A stretch of 64,000 nucleotides of DNA from Tenacibaculum sp. Bg11-29 (GCF_002836595.1 NZ_PJBB01000003.1:2231001-2295000); one strand, 5' to 3'; positions 26,507-37,232 are shown, numbered from the stretch's first letter. Numbers and translations are program-made. Notes: a model not told the origin generated them from the sequence alone.

Positions 26507-26647
26507 ATACGTTGAATAGTATAGATGTTATTTTTTAAATTATTGATAATTAAGTATTTATGTGTTTTTGTTGTGAGATAGGCATCATTAAAATGAAAAG
26601 TAAATAGAATTAGTAAAGAAACAATAAAATAATTTTGAATATTAAAA

Positions 26648-26653
26648 AAGGAG
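26648..26653 (+). promoter_or_regulatory. Shine-Dalgarno-like AAGGAG before ilvE
   Basis: AAGGAG ends 3 bases before the ilvE ATG. Such strong purine boxes are uncommon in this phylum, so it may be fortuitous. It follows a stretch (26507-26647) in which I see no further peptide or hairpin. Confidence 0.4.
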
Positions 26654-26656
26654 AAG

Positions 26657-27544
26657 ATGTATTATAACGAGGAAAGTGTGATTTTTTACGATGGAGAATT
26701 TATCAAAGCAAAAGATGCTACATCAAATCCATACAGTCAAAGCTTGCATTATGGTAATGGAGTATTTGAAGGTATAAGAGCTTATAAAACGAGTGAAGGA
26801 ACTAAAGTATTTAAATCTGAAGAACATTATAAACGACTTAAATATGGAGCCGAAGTAATGAGTATTGAGTTTAATTATACTGAAGAAGAGCTAACACGAT
26901 TAACGTATGAGTTGTTGGAAAAAAATAATTTACAAGATGCATATATACGACCTCTAATTGTAGTAGGTGAAAATATGGGTGTATTTTCAGCTAAAGATTC
27001 TCAATTAATTATACAATGTTGGGAGTGGGGTAAGTTAATGGGGAATAAACTATTAAAAGTTAAAACATCTAAATTTCAACGCCCAAATCCTAAATCATGC
27101 TTTGTTGAAGCAAAAGTAACAGGGCATTACACCAACTCTATTTTAGCGTCAAATGAAGTAAAAGCGGCAGGTTACGATGAGGCTTTGTTGTTAGATATGA
27201 ATAACAATGTTGCGGAATGTTCTGGGGCAAATATATTTATGGAGAAAGATGGGAAATTATATACACCTCCTAAAGGTCATATTATGGCAGGTATTACACG
27301 ATCAACAGTAATCGATTTATGTAAAGAAAATGGGATTCCATTAGAAGAAAAGCATGTGACTTTAGAAGAATTAAAAAATATGGACGCTTGTTTTTTTACA
27401 GGAACAGCGGCAGAAGTTGTAGGATTAGAATCATTAGATGAGTATCAGTTTCCATTAGCATGGGAAAAATCACACGGATATCAATTAATGAAATTATATA
27501 AAAACGAAGTAGTAGGATTACGTAATAAACGTAAAGCAAGTTAA
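26657..27544 (+). CDS. ilvE: Branched-chain amino acid aminotransferase
   Basis: Last step of Ile, Val and Leu synthesis; a PLP enzyme of fold type IV. The 295-residue protein has [15 protein letters not shown] (31-45), the catalytic Lys153 in [14 protein letters not shown], and the PLP-phosphate segment ITRSTVIDL near residue 215. Length is standard. It is the first structural gene behind the tandem attenuators, and its stop is separated from ilvD by one base. Confidence 0.95.
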   Translation: MYYNEESVIFYDGEFIKAKDATSNPYSQSLHYGNGVFEGIRAYKTSEGTKVFKSEEHYKRLKYGAEVMSIEFNYTEEELTRLTYELLEKNNLQDAYIRPLIVVGENMGVFSAKDSQLIIQCWEWGKLMGNKLLKVKTSKFQRPNPKSCFVEAKVTGHYTNSILASNEVKAAGYDEALLLDMNNNVAECSGANIFMEKDGKLYTPPKGHIMAGITRSTVIDLCKENGIPLEEKHVTLEELKNMDACFFTGTAAEVVGLESLDEYQFPLAWEKSHGYQLMKLYKNEVVGLRNKRKAS

Positions 27545-27545
27545 A

Positions 27546-29225
27546 ATGAAATTAAACAAACACAGTAGTAGGTTAACACAAGATGAATCTCAACCAGCAT
27601 CACAAGCAATGTTGTACGCAGTTGGTTTAACAGATGAAGACATGAGTAAAGCCCAGGTTGGTATTGCAAGTACTGGCTATGATGGTAACCCATGTAACAT
27701 GCATTTAAATAATTTAGCTGCAGAAGTTAAAATTGAAACAAAAATTGCAGGTTTAGTTGGTTTAGGATTTAATACAATTGGAGTTTCTGATGGAATTTCG
27801 ATGGGAACTTCAGGAATGAATTACTCGTTAGCGTCAAGAGATATTATTGCCGACTCTATAGAAACGGTTATGAATGCGCAAAGTTATGACGCATTAGTGT
27901 CGGTAGTTGGTTGTGATAAAAATATGCCAGGAGCAGTAATAGCAATGTTACGCTTAAACCGTCCATCAATTATGATGTATGGAGGAACAATTGCGTCTGG
28001 AAACTATAAAGGAAAGAAACTAAATATTGTTTCTGCTTTTGAAGCTTTAGGACAAAAAGTAGCAGGAGAAATAGAAGAAGATGAGTATAGAGAAATTATA
28101 AAAAGAGCAATCCCTGGGGCAGGCGCATGTGGTGGTATGTATACCGCAAATACGATGGCGTCGGCAATAGAATGTATGGGGTTTGCATTACCTTATAACT
28201 CATCAATACCAGCAGAAAACCCTAATAAATTATCTGAAGCAGAAAGAACAGCTTTAGCTATTAAAACCTTATTAGAATTAGATTTAAAACCTTTAGATAT
28301 TATATCTAAAAAATCTTTAGAAAATGCAATGGCATTAGTAAATGCTTTAGGAGGTTCTACCAACGCGGTATTACACTTTTTAGCAATAGCACATGCTGCT
28401 GATATTGACTTTACTTTAGAAGATATTCAAAAAGTAAGTGATAGAACTCCATTAATTGCTGATTTAAAACCATCAGGGAAATATTTAATGGAAGATGTTC
28501 ATGCAGTAGGAGGTACACCAGCCGTTATGAAGTATTTATTAGAGAATGGTTATTTACATGGTGATTGTTTAACTGTTACGGGAAAAACATTGGCTGAAAA
28601 CTTAGCAAATGTTAAGGCGATGGAATTTGAAGATCAAGATGTAATTCATCCAAAAGATAAAGCTCTAAAAACATCAGGAAATATTCAAATAATTTATGGA
28701 AACCTGGCTACTGAAGGAGCTGTTGCTAAAATTTCAGGGAATGAAGGATTACTTTTTGAAGGGAAAGCAGTTGTATATGATGGAGAACAGGCAGCAAATA
28801 CAGGTATTTCTAACGGAGAAGTAGAAAGAGGTGATGTGGTTGTAATTAGATATGTTGGACCAAAAGGAGGGCCAGGAATGCCAGAAATGTTAAAGCCAAC
28901 TTCACTTATTATGGGTGCAGGTTTAGGAAAATCTGTAGCATTAATTACTGACGGTCGTTTTTCAGGAGGAACTCACGGATTTGTAGTAGGGCATATTACA
29001 CCTGAAGCACAATCTGGAGGAACAATTGGTTTACTTAAAACTGGAGATAAAATTAAAATTAGTGCAGAAGACAATTCTATAAATGTATTACTTTCTGATG
29101 AGGAATTAGCAGAAAGAAAAGCACAATGGGTAGTACCTGCATTAAAGCATAAAAAAGGAATATTATACAAATACGCAAAAACAGTAGCATCAGCATCTAA
29201 AGGATGTGTAACTGATGCATTTTAA
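27546..29225 (+). CDS. ilvD: Dihydroxy-acid dehydratase
   Basis: Dehydrates dihydroxy acids to the 2-keto acids of Ile and Val. The 559-residue protein has the Fe-S cysteine motifs NPCNMHLN near residue 50, [10 protein letters not shown] near 120 and [12 protein letters not shown] near 193, which mark the IlvD/Edd family. The ilv context decides for IlvD over Edd. It starts one base after ilvE and is followed by an 11-bp gap to ilvB. Confidence 0.96.
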   Translation: MKLNKHSSRLTQDESQPASQAMLYAVGLTDEDMSKAQVGIASTGYDGNPCNMHLNNLAAEVKIETKIAGLVGLGFNTIGVSDGISMGTSGMNYSLASRDIIADSIETVMNAQSYDALVSVVGCDKNMPGAVIAMLRLNRPSIMMYGGTIASGNYKGKKLNIVSAFEALGQKVAGEIEEDEYREIIKRAIPGAGACGGMYTANTMASAIECMGFALPYNSSIPAENPNKLSEAERTALAIKTLLELDLKPLDIISKKSLENAMALVNALGGSTNAVLHFLAIAHAADIDFTLEDIQKVSDRTPLIADLKPSGKYLMEDVHAVGGTPAVMKYLLENGYLHGDCLTVTGKTLAENLANVKAMEFEDQDVIHPKDKALKTSGNIQIIYGNLATEGAVAKISGNEGLLFEGKAVVYDGEQAANTGISNGEVERGDVVVIRYVGPKGGPGMPEMLKPTSLIMGAGLGKSVALITDGRFSGGTHGFVVGHITPEAQSGGTIGLLKTGDKIKISAEDNSINVLLSDEELAERKAQWVVPALKHKKGILYKYAKTVASASKGCVTDAF

Positions 29226-29236
29226 TAGCTGAAATT

Positions 29237-30970
29237 ATGAATACAAAAACGCAAACAAAACCTGAAATAGCTTCAAAGCAGAAAATACATATTTCTGGAG
29301 CAGAAGCTGTTGTAAGATGCTTACTTGAAGAAGGAGCAGATTTAATTTATGGATACCCCGGTGGAGCAATTATGCCTGTATATGATGAGTTATACAAATA
29401 CCAAGATAAAATTAACCATGTACTTACTCGACACGAGCAAGGAGCCACACATGCTGCACAAGGTTTTGCCAGAGCAACTGGTAAGGTAGGTGTAGCAATT
29501 GCAACTTCAGGTCCTGGGGCTACAAATTTAATTACAGGCATCGCAGATGCACAAATAGACTCTACACCAATGGTGTGCATAACAGGACAAGTCGCATCTC
29601 ATTTATTAGGGTCAGATGCTTTTCAAGAGACTGATATTGTTGGTATTTCTACACCAGTAACTAAGTGGAATTATCAAATAACAAAAGCTTCTGAAATACC
29701 CGAAATTTTTGCAAAGGCATTTTATCTCGCAAAATCAGGTCGACCAGGACCTGTATTAATAGATATTACAAAAGACGCTCAGTTTGAAACTTTTGATTTT
29801 GAATATGAAAAATGTTCTTCGGTACGTAGTTATAAAGCTAAACCAGAAGTTAGTTTAGAAGACGTAAAATCTGCAGCATCCTTAATTAATAGAGCTAAAA
29901 AACCAATGATCGTTTTTGGTCAAGGTGTTATTTTAGGGCAAGCAGAAGAAGAATTTAGAGCATTTATTGAAAAAGCAGATATTCCATCAGCATGGACAAT
30001 TTTAGGTTTGTCAGCATTACCGACAGATCATGAATTAAATGTGGGGATGGTAGGAATGCATGGTAATTATGCACCTAATGTATTAACAAATGAGTGCGAT
30101 TTGCTAATAGCAGTAGGTATGCGTTTTGATGACCGTGTTACAGGAGATTTAAGTAGATATGCAAAACAAGCAAAGATTATTCATTTTGAAATAGACCCAG
30201 CCGAAATTGATAAAAATGTAAAAGCAGATGTTGCTGTTTTAGGTGATGTAAAAGAGAGTTTAGCTCAAATATTACCACTAATCAATGAAAATAAACACGA
30301 TCAATGGTTAGAAGAGTTCACGAAGCTAGAAGCTATTGAATTCGAAAAAGTAAAGAAAGAAGATCTGTATCCAACGAAAGATGGTTTAACAATGGGGGAA
30401 GTTTTAAAGGAAATAAATATAGCTTCTGGGGGAGATGCTATTATTGTTTCTGATGTTGGACAGCACCAAATGTTTGCTTGTCGTTATGCTAAATTTAATA
30501 AAACTAAAAGTAATATTACTTCTGGAGGTTTAGGTACAATGGGGTTTGCGTTACCTGCTGCAATTGGAGCTAAAATGGGAATGCCAGAAAGAGAGGTTGT
30601 GATGATTGCTGGTGATGGAGGTTATCAAATGACAATTCAAGAGTTAGGAACTATTTTGCAGAATAAAACAGCAGTGAAAATAGTAGTGCTTAATAATGAG
30701 TTTTTAGGAATGGTACGTCAGTGGCAGCAATTATTTTTTGATAAAAGATACGCATCAACAGAGATGACCAATCCAGATTTTGTAGCAATTGCAAAAGGAT
30801 ATAGTATAGATGCAAAAAGAGTTACGAAAAGAGAAGAATTAGCGAGTACTGTTAAAGAAATGATGGAATCTAAAGAAGCTTATTTCTTAGAGGTTTGTGT
30901 AGAAAAAGAAAATAACGTATTTCCTATGATAGAAACAGGTGCATCTGTTTCAGATATAAGATTAGAATAA
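29237..30970 (+). CDS. ilvB: Acetolactate synthase large (catalytic) subunit
   Basis: A thiamine-diphosphate enzyme making acetolactate and acetohydroxybutyrate. The 577-residue protein shows YGYPGGAIMPVYDELY near residue 40, RHEQGATHAAQGFARATG near 62 (catalytic Glu region), the FAD-binding middle domain, and the ThDP motif GDGGYQMTIQELGTI near 455. Length and order are normal for the biosynthetic enzyme. The small subunit follows two bases after its stop. Confidence 0.96.
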   Translation: MNTKTQTKPEIASKQKIHISGAEAVVRCLLEEGADLIYGYPGGAIMPVYDELYKYQDKINHVLTRHEQGATHAAQGFARATGKVGVAIATSGPGATNLITGIADAQIDSTPMVCITGQVASHLLGSDAFQETDIVGISTPVTKWNYQITKASEIPEIFAKAFYLAKSGRPGPVLIDITKDAQFETFDFEYEKCSSVRSYKAKPEVSLEDVKSAASLINRAKKPMIVFGQGVILGQAEEEFRAFIEKADIPSAWTILGLSALPTDHELNVGMVGMHGNYAPNVLTNECDLLIAVGMRFDDRVTGDLSRYAKQAKIIHFEIDPAEIDKNVKADVAVLGDVKESLAQILPLINENKHDQWLEEFTKLEAIEFEKVKKEDLYPTKDGLTMGEVLKEINIASGGDAIIVSDVGQHQMFACRYAKFNKTKSNITSGGLGTMGFALPAAIGAKMGMPEREVVMIAGDGGYQMTIQELGTILQNKTAVKIVVLNNEFLGMVRQWQQLFFDKRYASTEMTNPDFVAIAKGYSIDAKRVTKREELASTVKEMMESKEAYFLEVCVEKENNVFPMIETGASVSDIRLE

Positions 30971-30972
30971 TT

Positions 30973-31497
30973 ATGGAAAATAAACAAACATATACAGTTT
31001 CTATTTATACAGAAAACAATGTTGGATTGTTAAATAGAATTTCAGGGATTTTTTTAAGAAGACATATTAATATTGAAAGCATGAATATTTCTAAATCAGA
31101 AATAAAAAGTGTTTCAAGATTTACACTGTTAGTTAAAGTAACAGAAAGTCAAATAAAAAAGATTATAGGTCAAGTAGAAAAACAAGTTGAGGTTATTAAA
31201 GCGTATTACCATACTGATGAAAATACGGTATATCAAGAATCTTGCTTATTTAAATTGAGTTCTAATTTATTAACAGAAAATGACGAAATTCAGACTATAA
31301 TAAATAGTAGTAAGTCTAGAGTAATTAATATAAATAAAGATTTTTTTGTACTTGAAAAATCAGGGGCTAAAGAAGAAATAGAAGAATTATACCATACGTT
31401 AGATCAACATGGTATTATGCAATTTGTTAGATCAGGACGAATTGCAATTACTAAAGACGAAATGAAAATATCAACATTATTATCAATAAACAACTAA
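30973..31497 (+). CDS. ilvN: Acetolactate synthase small (regulatory) subunit
   Basis: 174 residues with an N-terminal ACT domain (YTVSIYTENNVGLLNRISGI, 7-26; RRHINIESMNIS, 29-40), which binds valine for feedback control in characterised IlvN/IlvH proteins. The C-terminal half matches the family's dimer-binding domain. The symbol ilvH would serve equally well. It is tightly spaced between ilvB (2 bp) and ilvC (3 bp), so the subunits are probably made together. Confidence 0.93.
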   Translation: MENKQTYTVSIYTENNVGLLNRISGIFLRRHINIESMNISKSEIKSVSRFTLLVKVTESQIKKIIGQVEKQVEVIKAYYHTDENTVYQESCLFKLSSNLLTENDEIQTIINSSKSRVININKDFFVLEKSGAKEEIEELYHTLDQHGIMQFVRSGRIAITKDEMKISTLLSINN

Positions 31498-31500
31498 AAA

Positions 31501-33006
31501 ATGGCAACAAATTATTTCAATACATTATCATTAGCAGGAAAGTTAGAGCAACTAGCAAAATGTAGATTCATGGACGCTTCAGAATTTTCTGAAGGAGTTA
31601 GCGCTTTAAAAGGTAAAAAAGTAGTAATTATTGGTTGTGGAGCTCAAGGTTTAAATCAAGGTTTAAATATGAGAGATTCTGGTTTAGATGTTTCTTACGC
31701 TTTGCGTGGTGCTGCAATTGAAGAAAAAAGAGCTTCTTTTAAAAATGCATCTGAGAACAATTTTAATGTAGATACTTTTGAAATATTAATCCCTACAGCA
31801 GATTTAGTTTTAAACTTAACACCAGATAAACAGCATACAAGAGTTGTTAAAACAGTAATGCCTTTAATGAAAAAAGGTGCTACATTATCTTATTCTCACG
31901 GTTTTAATATTGTAGAAGAAGGAATGCAAATCCGTGAAGATTTAACAGTAATTATGGTTGCGCCTAAGTGTCCTGGTACCGAGGTAAGAGAAGAATATAA
32001 AAGAGGTTTTGGAGTGCCAACTTTAATCGCTGTACATCCAGAAAATGATCCTGAAAATAAAGGATGGTCTCAAGCAAAAGCATATGCAGTTGCAACAGGT
32101 GGTCATAAAGCAGGAGTATTAGAATCATCATTCGTTGCAGAGGTTAAGTCTGATTTAATGGGAGAACAAACTATTTTATGTGGTGTGTTACAAACAGCTT
32201 CTATTTTATCATTTGAAAGAATGGTTGAAGAAGGAATTGATCCTACGTATGCATCTAAATTGATTCAATATGGATGGGAAGTTATTACTGAAGCTTTAAA
32301 GCATGGAGGAATAACAAACATGATGGACCGTTTATCAAACCCAGCTAAAATTAAAGCTTTTGAAATTTCAGAAGAATTGAAAACTATTTTAGCACCATTA
32401 TTTACAAAGCATATGGATGATATTATGTCAGGTCATTTTTCAAGAACAATGATGGAAGATTGGGCTAATGATGATGTTAATTTATTATCATGGAGAGCAG
32501 CTACAGGAGAAACTTCTTTTGAAAAAACAACAGCTACAGAAATAGAGTTTAGTGAACAAGAATATTTTGATCACGGTACTTTAATGGTTGCTTTTGTAAG
32601 AGCAGGAGTAGAGTTAGCTTATGATAACATGGTGGCATCAGGTATTAAGGCTGAGTCAGCTTATTACGAATCTTTACACGAATTACCATTAATAGCGAAT
32701 ACCGTAGCAAGAAAGAAATTATATGAAATGAATCGTATTATTTCTGATACCGCTGAGTATGGATGTTATTTATTTGATCATGCAGCTAAACCAATGTTAG
32801 TTGATTTTATGAAAGATGTTGATACTTCTGTTATAGGTAAATCATTTACATCTTCTAATGAAGTAGATAATTTAGATTTAATTGCTGTAAACAATACAAT
32901 TCAAGGACATCCAATTGAGGCTATTGGTAAAACATTAAGAGCGTCAATGACAGCCATGAAAACAATAGATCAAGAAGAAGAAAAAGAAGCAGTAGTTTTT
33001 CATTAA
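31501..33006 (+). CDS. ilvC: Ketol-acid reductoisomerase, long (class II) form
   Basis: NADPH-dependent isomeroreduction of acetolactate. At 501 residues it is the long form with a duplicated C-terminal knotted domain, as in E. coli (491) and plants, rather than the roughly 330-residue class I form. The nucleotide site [17 protein letters not shown] is near residue 45, and [20 protein letters not shown] near 155 is also diagnostic. It lies 3 bp after ilvN and 4 bp before ilvA. Confidence 0.96.
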   Translation: MATNYFNTLSLAGKLEQLAKCRFMDASEFSEGVSALKGKKVVIIGCGAQGLNQGLNMRDSGLDVSYALRGAAIEEKRASFKNASENNFNVDTFEILIPTADLVLNLTPDKQHTRVVKTVMPLMKKGATLSYSHGFNIVEEGMQIREDLTVIMVAPKCPGTEVREEYKRGFGVPTLIAVHPENDPENKGWSQAKAYAVATGGHKAGVLESSFVAEVKSDLMGEQTILCGVLQTASILSFERMVEEGIDPTYASKLIQYGWEVITEALKHGGITNMMDRLSNPAKIKAFEISEELKTILAPLFTKHMDDIMSGHFSRTMMEDWANDDVNLLSWRAATGETSFEKTTATEIEFSEQEYFDHGTLMVAFVRAGVELAYDNMVASGIKAESAYYESLHELPLIANTVARKKLYEMNRIISDTAEYGCYLFDHAAKPMLVDFMKDVDTSVIGKSFTSSNEVDNLDLIAVNNTIQGHPIEAIGKTLRASMTAMKTIDQEEEKEAVVFH

Positions 33007-33010
33007 TAAT

Positions 33011-34273
33011 ATGCAAGTAAACACCACATATTCACCAACAATAAAGGCAATTAAGGAGGCTGTAGCTACACTAAAAGGTGTAGCTATAGAAACTCCTTTA
33101 TTTAAAAATTATATTTATTCAGAAAAGTTTAAGGCAAATATTTTCCTTAAAAGAGAAGACCTACAACAGGTTAGATCTTATAAAATTAGAGGAGCATATA
33201 ATAAAATTAGTTCGATAACTGAAGAGCAACGACGTAATGGAATTGTTTGTGCAAGTGCTGGAAATCATGCGCAAGGTGTTGCTTTTGCTTGTAAGAAACT
33301 TAAAATTCATGGTACTATTGTAATGCCAGCTCCTACACCAAAACAAAAAGTAGAGCAAGTTAGAATGTTTGGTGGCGATTATGTTGATATCGAATTATCT
33401 GGTGATACTTTTGATGATGCTTATAAGTTTGCAAAACATGTATGTGATACTTTAGGTAAAACATTTGTACACCCTTTTGATGATGAAAAAATTATAGAAG
33501 GTCAGGCAACTGTTGGTTTAGAGATGATAAACCAATCTAAAGAAACTATAGATTATGTATTTGTTCCTGTAGGAGGAGGAGGATTAGCTTCAGGGCTGTC
33601 TAGTGTATTCAAATTACTGTCTCCAAGTACAAAAATAATAGGAGTAGAGCCAGAAGGAGCACCATCTATGAAAACATCTATTTCAGCCAATAGAAATGTT
33701 AGGTTAGAAAAAATAGATAAGTTTATTGACGGTGCAGCAGTACAACAAGTAGGAAATTTAACTTTTGATATCTGTAAAGAAAATTTACATGATATGATAA
33801 CGGTTCCTGAAGGAAAAGTATGTCAAACCATTTTAGATTTATACAATAGAGAAGCTATTGTAGTAGAGCCAGCAGGTGCTTTAACAATAACAGCTTTAGA
33901 TTTTTTTGCTGATGAAATTAAAGGTAAAAATGTTGTTTGTGTTATAAGCGGCAGTAATAACGATATAACAAGAACTGCAGAAATTAAAGAACGCGCATTA
34001 TTATATGGTAAATTAAAGCACTATTTTATCATTCGTTTTCCGCAAAGAGCAGGAGCATTAAAAGAATTTGTAATAGACGTTTTAGGAGAGAACGATGATA
34101 TTACATATTTTGAATACTCAAAGAAAACGAGTAAAGAAAATGCACCAGCTGTAGTAGGTATTGAGCTTGTTAAGAGTGAAGACTTAGCACCTTTAATAGC
34201 TAGAATGAAAACATTAAATTTTTACGGTGAATACTTAAATGATAAACCGAATTTATTTGAATTTTTAGTTTAA
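33011..34273 (+). CDS. ilvA: Threonine ammonia-lyase (biosynthetic threonine deaminase)
   Basis: Commits threonine to isoleucine. The 420-residue PLP enzyme has the lysine motif VRSYKIRGAYNK near residue 55, SAGNHAQGVA near 80 and VGGGGLASGL near 190. A single ACT-like C-terminal region (HYFIIRFPQRAGALKEFV) starts near residue 337. E. coli IlvA (514 residues) has two such regulatory units, so this is the short type. It is the last gene of the ilv operon, and its stop codon shares the bases TTAA with the stop of the convergent aminotransferase gene. Confidence 0.94.
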   Translation: MQVNTTYSPTIKAIKEAVATLKGVAIETPLFKNYIYSEKFKANIFLKREDLQQVRSYKIRGAYNKISSITEEQRRNGIVCASAGNHAQGVAFACKKLKIHGTIVMPAPTPKQKVEQVRMFGGDYVDIELSGDTFDDAYKFAKHVCDTLGKTFVHPFDDEKIIEGQATVGLEMINQSKETIDYVFVPVGGGGLASGLSSVFKLLSPSTKIIGVEPEGAPSMKTSISANRNVRLEKIDKFIDGAAVQQVGNLTFDICKENLHDMITVPEGKVCQTILDLYNREAIVVEPAGALTITALDFFADEIKGKNVVCVISGSNNDITRTAEIKERALLYGKLKHYFIIRFPQRAGALKEFVIDVLGENDDITYFEYSKKTSKENAPAVVGIELVKSEDLAPLIARMKTLNFYGEYLNDKPNLFEFLV

Positions 34274-35448
34274 AGATTATTTAATTCATTTAAAATAAGA
34301 TTACATCCTTCGTTAATTTCTTCATCAGAAATAGTTAATGGAGGTGTGATTCTTATAGCATTTCCTTCAAAAAGTAACCAAAATAAAATTAAACCTTTAT
34401 CTAAACAATTTAAAATAATTTTTGATGCTGCTTCAGGAGATTCAACTAATAAAGCTAACATTAATCCGCGTCCTCTAATTTCTTTAATAGCCGCATGATT
34501 TTTAAATTTAGCTCTAATTAATTTCTCTTTTCTTAGTGTTTCTTCGATGAGGTTTGATTCCGTAATTTCTTTTACTGTAGCTAAACCAGCACTTGCAATT
34601 ACTGGATGCCCACCAAAAGTAGTAATATGCCCTAATTTTGGATCTTCTTTAAGGCAATTCATAATTTCAAAAGAAGCAATAAATGCACCAATTGGCATTC
34701 CACCACCTAAACCTTTACCCGTTATAATAATATTAGGAGTAACATTGTAATTCTCAAAGCCCCAAAATTTCCCTGTACGTCCAATACCGGTTTGAATTTC
34801 ATCTAAAATTAATAAAGCACCAACTTCTTCACAACGTTCTTTTACCTTCGTTAAATAGTTGTTTTTAGGTTCAATAAAACCAGCACCACCTTGAATAGTT
34901 TCTAAAATAACACCTGCTGTTTTTGTGGTGATTTTGGTTAAATCAACCTCATTATTAAATTCAATAAATTTAACACCAGGAATTAAAGGGCGAAATGCAC
35001 GATTTTGTTGTTCAGCACCACAAACACTCATTGCACCTTGCGTATTACCATGATATCCATTTTTAGCAGTAATCATTTCACTTCTACCTGTAAAGCGTTT
35101 TGCTAATTTTAAAGCACCTTCGGTAGCTTCAGTTCCTGAATTAACGATGTAAACAGAAGATAAGTTTTCAGGTAATGTTTTTGCTAGTGCCTTGCACAAC
35201 TCTAGTTGAGGTCTTTGTATAAACTCTCCATATACCATAACATGTGTATAAGAGTCTAATTGATTTTTTATAGCAGTAGTAACTTTGGGGTGATTGTGCC
35301 CCAAGGTATTTGCAGATACACCAGCAACAAAATCTAACATTTTTTCTCCGCTAGTATTATATATGTAGCTACCATTAGCATGTGATATTTCAATTGCTAA
35401 AGGATGTGGTGTTGTTTGCCCTTGATATTTTAAAAAATCGTCTTTCAC
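34270..35448 (-). CDS. Class III PLP aminotransferase (substrate unknown)
   Basis: A 392-residue enzyme with YIVNSGTEATEGALKLAKR near residue 100, LLILDEIQTGIGRTGKFWG near 210 and the PLP-lysine segment IITGKGLGGGMPIGAF near 240. It belongs to the acetylornithine/GABA/ornithine aminotransferase family and is usually annotated only as aspartate aminotransferase family. The arg operon already has argD, so another substrate is likely. It ends convergently against ilvA with a 4-base overlap, with no terminator between them, and follows the OstA-like gene at 11 bp on its own strand. Confidence 0.85.
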   Translation of the reverse strand: MKDDFLKYQGQTTPHPLAIEISHANGSYIYNTSGEKMLDFVAGVSANTLGHNHPKVTTAIKNQLDSYTHVMVYGEFIQRPQLELCKALAKTLPENLSSVYIVNSGTEATEGALKLAKRFTGRSEMITAKNGYHGNTQGAMSVCGAEQQNRAFRPLIPGVKFIEFNNEVDLTKITTKTAGVILETIQGGAGFIEPKNNYLTKVKERCEEVGALLILDEIQTGIGRTGKFWGFENYNVTPNIIITGKGLGGGMPIGAFIASFEIMNCLKEDPKLGHITTFGGHPVIASAGLATVKEITESNLIEETLRKEKLIRAKFKNHAAIKEIRGRGLMLALLVESPEAASKIILNCLDKGLILFWLLFEGNAIRITPPLTISDEEINEGCNLILNELNNL

Positions 35449-35459
35449 TTTAGTTATAG

Positions 35460-37094
35460 TTATTTGAAATTTGGAAGCTCTAGTTTTTTGCTCTTTTGTT
35501 TTTTTACACTTTCTCTAATTAAATTTTCTCTTGCTTTTTTTACCGTCAAATTATTTTTTTTATCATTAGATATAACGGCATTTTTATCTTTTACAAAAAT
35601 GTCTTCAACTGTTTTAGGTTGTTCATTTTCTCTCCAAATAAAACCTTTAAATTTTTTCTCTTCGGAAGGGAATTTAGAAGGGGGAAACGTTTTTCCTTCG
35701 GATTCTTTAAAATACTTTGTTTCAATGATTTCATTTTTTTCTAAAGTAAATTCAATATCACTTGCAATTTCTTTAGTGATAGTTTCTAGCTTCTTACTGT
35801 CATCATTTCTATTAAAATATAAAGACTCCGCATTACCCTTAACAAGCATGTTTCTTAAGTCATTTTTTTCAAACTTACCATAAATGTTTCTACCTTTTAT
35901 TTGATTAAAATTATCATCAGATAAAGAGTCTTTTTGAATCATAAAGGCATTTTGTAATACTTTTAAAGAGTCTAGTTTATTTGTTTTTTTATTGGTTAAT
36001 AGTTGAATACTATCTCCTGTAATTTGACTTTTACCAGACCATAAAATAGGATTATTAAATAATCGTGTTAAACCTGTTGTTTGGCTTGTGTGAATAGAAT
36101 CGCATTTTCCTTGTAAATCAGATTTAAAAATTTTTACATTTTTAAAAATTCTTACAATTCTTTTTTCTGGTTTACCTGTTAATAAAATTTTATCACCAGC
36201 AACATACATAGAATCTTTATCTAATACGGTAATAGCAACAGCTCTATCAATAATAAAAAGGGAATCTTTTTTTTCGTATAATTCAGCATAATTACCTTTA
36301 GTAACCATTTTTTGAAGCGTATCAACAACTTTTATTCGGTTTGTTGCAGAAGCAAAACCTTTACGTTTATCATAGTATAAACTATCGGCAGAAATTGTTC
36401 GTTCTTTTAAAAAAAGCTTAGCATTTTTTACAAAGTATGAAATATCTGTATTTGTATCGTAAAAACCTCTTTCAGAATAAATTCTAGTACTGTCTTTTAA
36501 ATTAGTAACAGTACTTGGTCCGTATAAGTAAGCTAAGTTAGAATTTGTATAATAATCTAAATGATCAGATTCTAAATTATTATCAGGGTTTACTACGGTA
36601 ACTCTAGATTTAGCAGTAAATTTTTTATCTTTTAAAAAATAAGTTCCTTTAATACTTTTTAAGGTGTTTTTTTTATCACGAATTGTTCCTCCGTTTGGAT
36701 AATATAAAATTTGATTTACCCTATCGAAATGAAGCGTGTCAGTACTCATTTTCATTTCTTTATCGTTGATTTCAACATTTCCCCAAGATTTTGCTTTTTT
36801 AGTAGCTCCATTATAAATAGCAAAATCACTATATTGAATAATACTATCACCTTGCTCTATAACAACTTCTCCTACTGCTTTAAAAATATTTTCTTTCTTA
36901 TAAAATAAAGCTCTTTGACAATCTAAGGTGGCACCTTCATGTTCCATTTTTACTTTACCGCTAAGTATAGTGGCTCCAGGGTATTTTTCTTCATCAGCAG
37001 TACTTAGTTGCGTAGAAAGTATTTTTATTCTTTTTGATTGGGAAGAACTTCCTATAGAGAATAATAAAAAAGTTAAAAGAAATAATTTTTTCAA
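35460..37094 (-). CDS. OstA/LptA-like LPS-transport domain protein
   Basis: A 544-residue exported protein with signal peptide MKKLFLLTFLLFSIGSSSQS. The N-terminal half has the repeating beta-strand pattern of OstA/LptA domains (GATILSGKVKMEHEGATLDC, NIFKAVGEVVIEQGDSIIQY, AKSWGNVEINDKEMKMSTDT). These form periplasmic bridges that carry lipopolysaccharide to the outer membrane. The C-terminus is charged. It is longer than LptA and lacks an obvious LptD barrel, as in the Bacteroidota OstA-like family. Confidence 0.82.
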   Translation of the reverse strand: MKKLFLLTFLLFSIGSSSQSKRIKILSTQLSTADEEKYPGATILSGKVKMEHEGATLDCQRALFYKKENIFKAVGEVVIEQGDSIIQYSDFAIYNGATKKAKSWGNVEINDKEMKMSTDTLHFDRVNQILYYPNGGTIRDKKNTLKSIKGTYFLKDKKFTAKSRVTVVNPDNNLESDHLDYYTNSNLAYLYGPSTVTNLKDSTRIYSERGFYDTNTDISYFVKNAKLFLKERTISADSLYYDKRKGFASATNRIKVVDTLQKMVTKGNYAELYEKKDSLFIIDRAVAITVLDKDSMYVAGDKILLTGKPEKRIVRIFKNVKIFKSDLQGKCDSIHTSQTTGLTRLFNNPILWSGKSQITGDSIQLLTNKKTNKLDSLKVLQNAFMIQKDSLSDDNFNQIKGRNIYGKFEKNDLRNMLVKGNAESLYFNRNDDSKKLETITKEIASDIEFTLEKNEIIETKYFKESEGKTFPPSKFPSEEKKFKGFIWRENEQPKTVEDIFVKDKNAVISNDKKNNLTVKKARENLIRESVKKQKSKKLELPNFK

Positions 37095-37200
37095 AGTAAC
37101 AGTGTTTAGTTAGCAAAAATAATGAAAAGAACGTACCATATTTCTTAATAAACCAATAAAATTATAGAAGGAAAAGAGAGGGTGTCGTTTTTTTAATGAT

Positions 37201-37208
37201 TAATTTTG
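37201..37208 (+). promoter_or_regulatory. Promoter -7 element (TAATTTTG) of the PLP decarboxylase gene
   Basis: A perfect TAnnTTTG match 24 bp before the ATG at 37233. No clear -33 TTG was found. Confidence 0.6.
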
Positions 37209-37232
37209 CAAAAACATTAAAAAAATATTTTT

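Noticed and set aside
26507-26647. A third attenuator in front of ilvE
   Set aside because: Only a four-residue frame (ATGAAAAGTAAATAG) and no GC-containing hairpin with a U tract can be found there.
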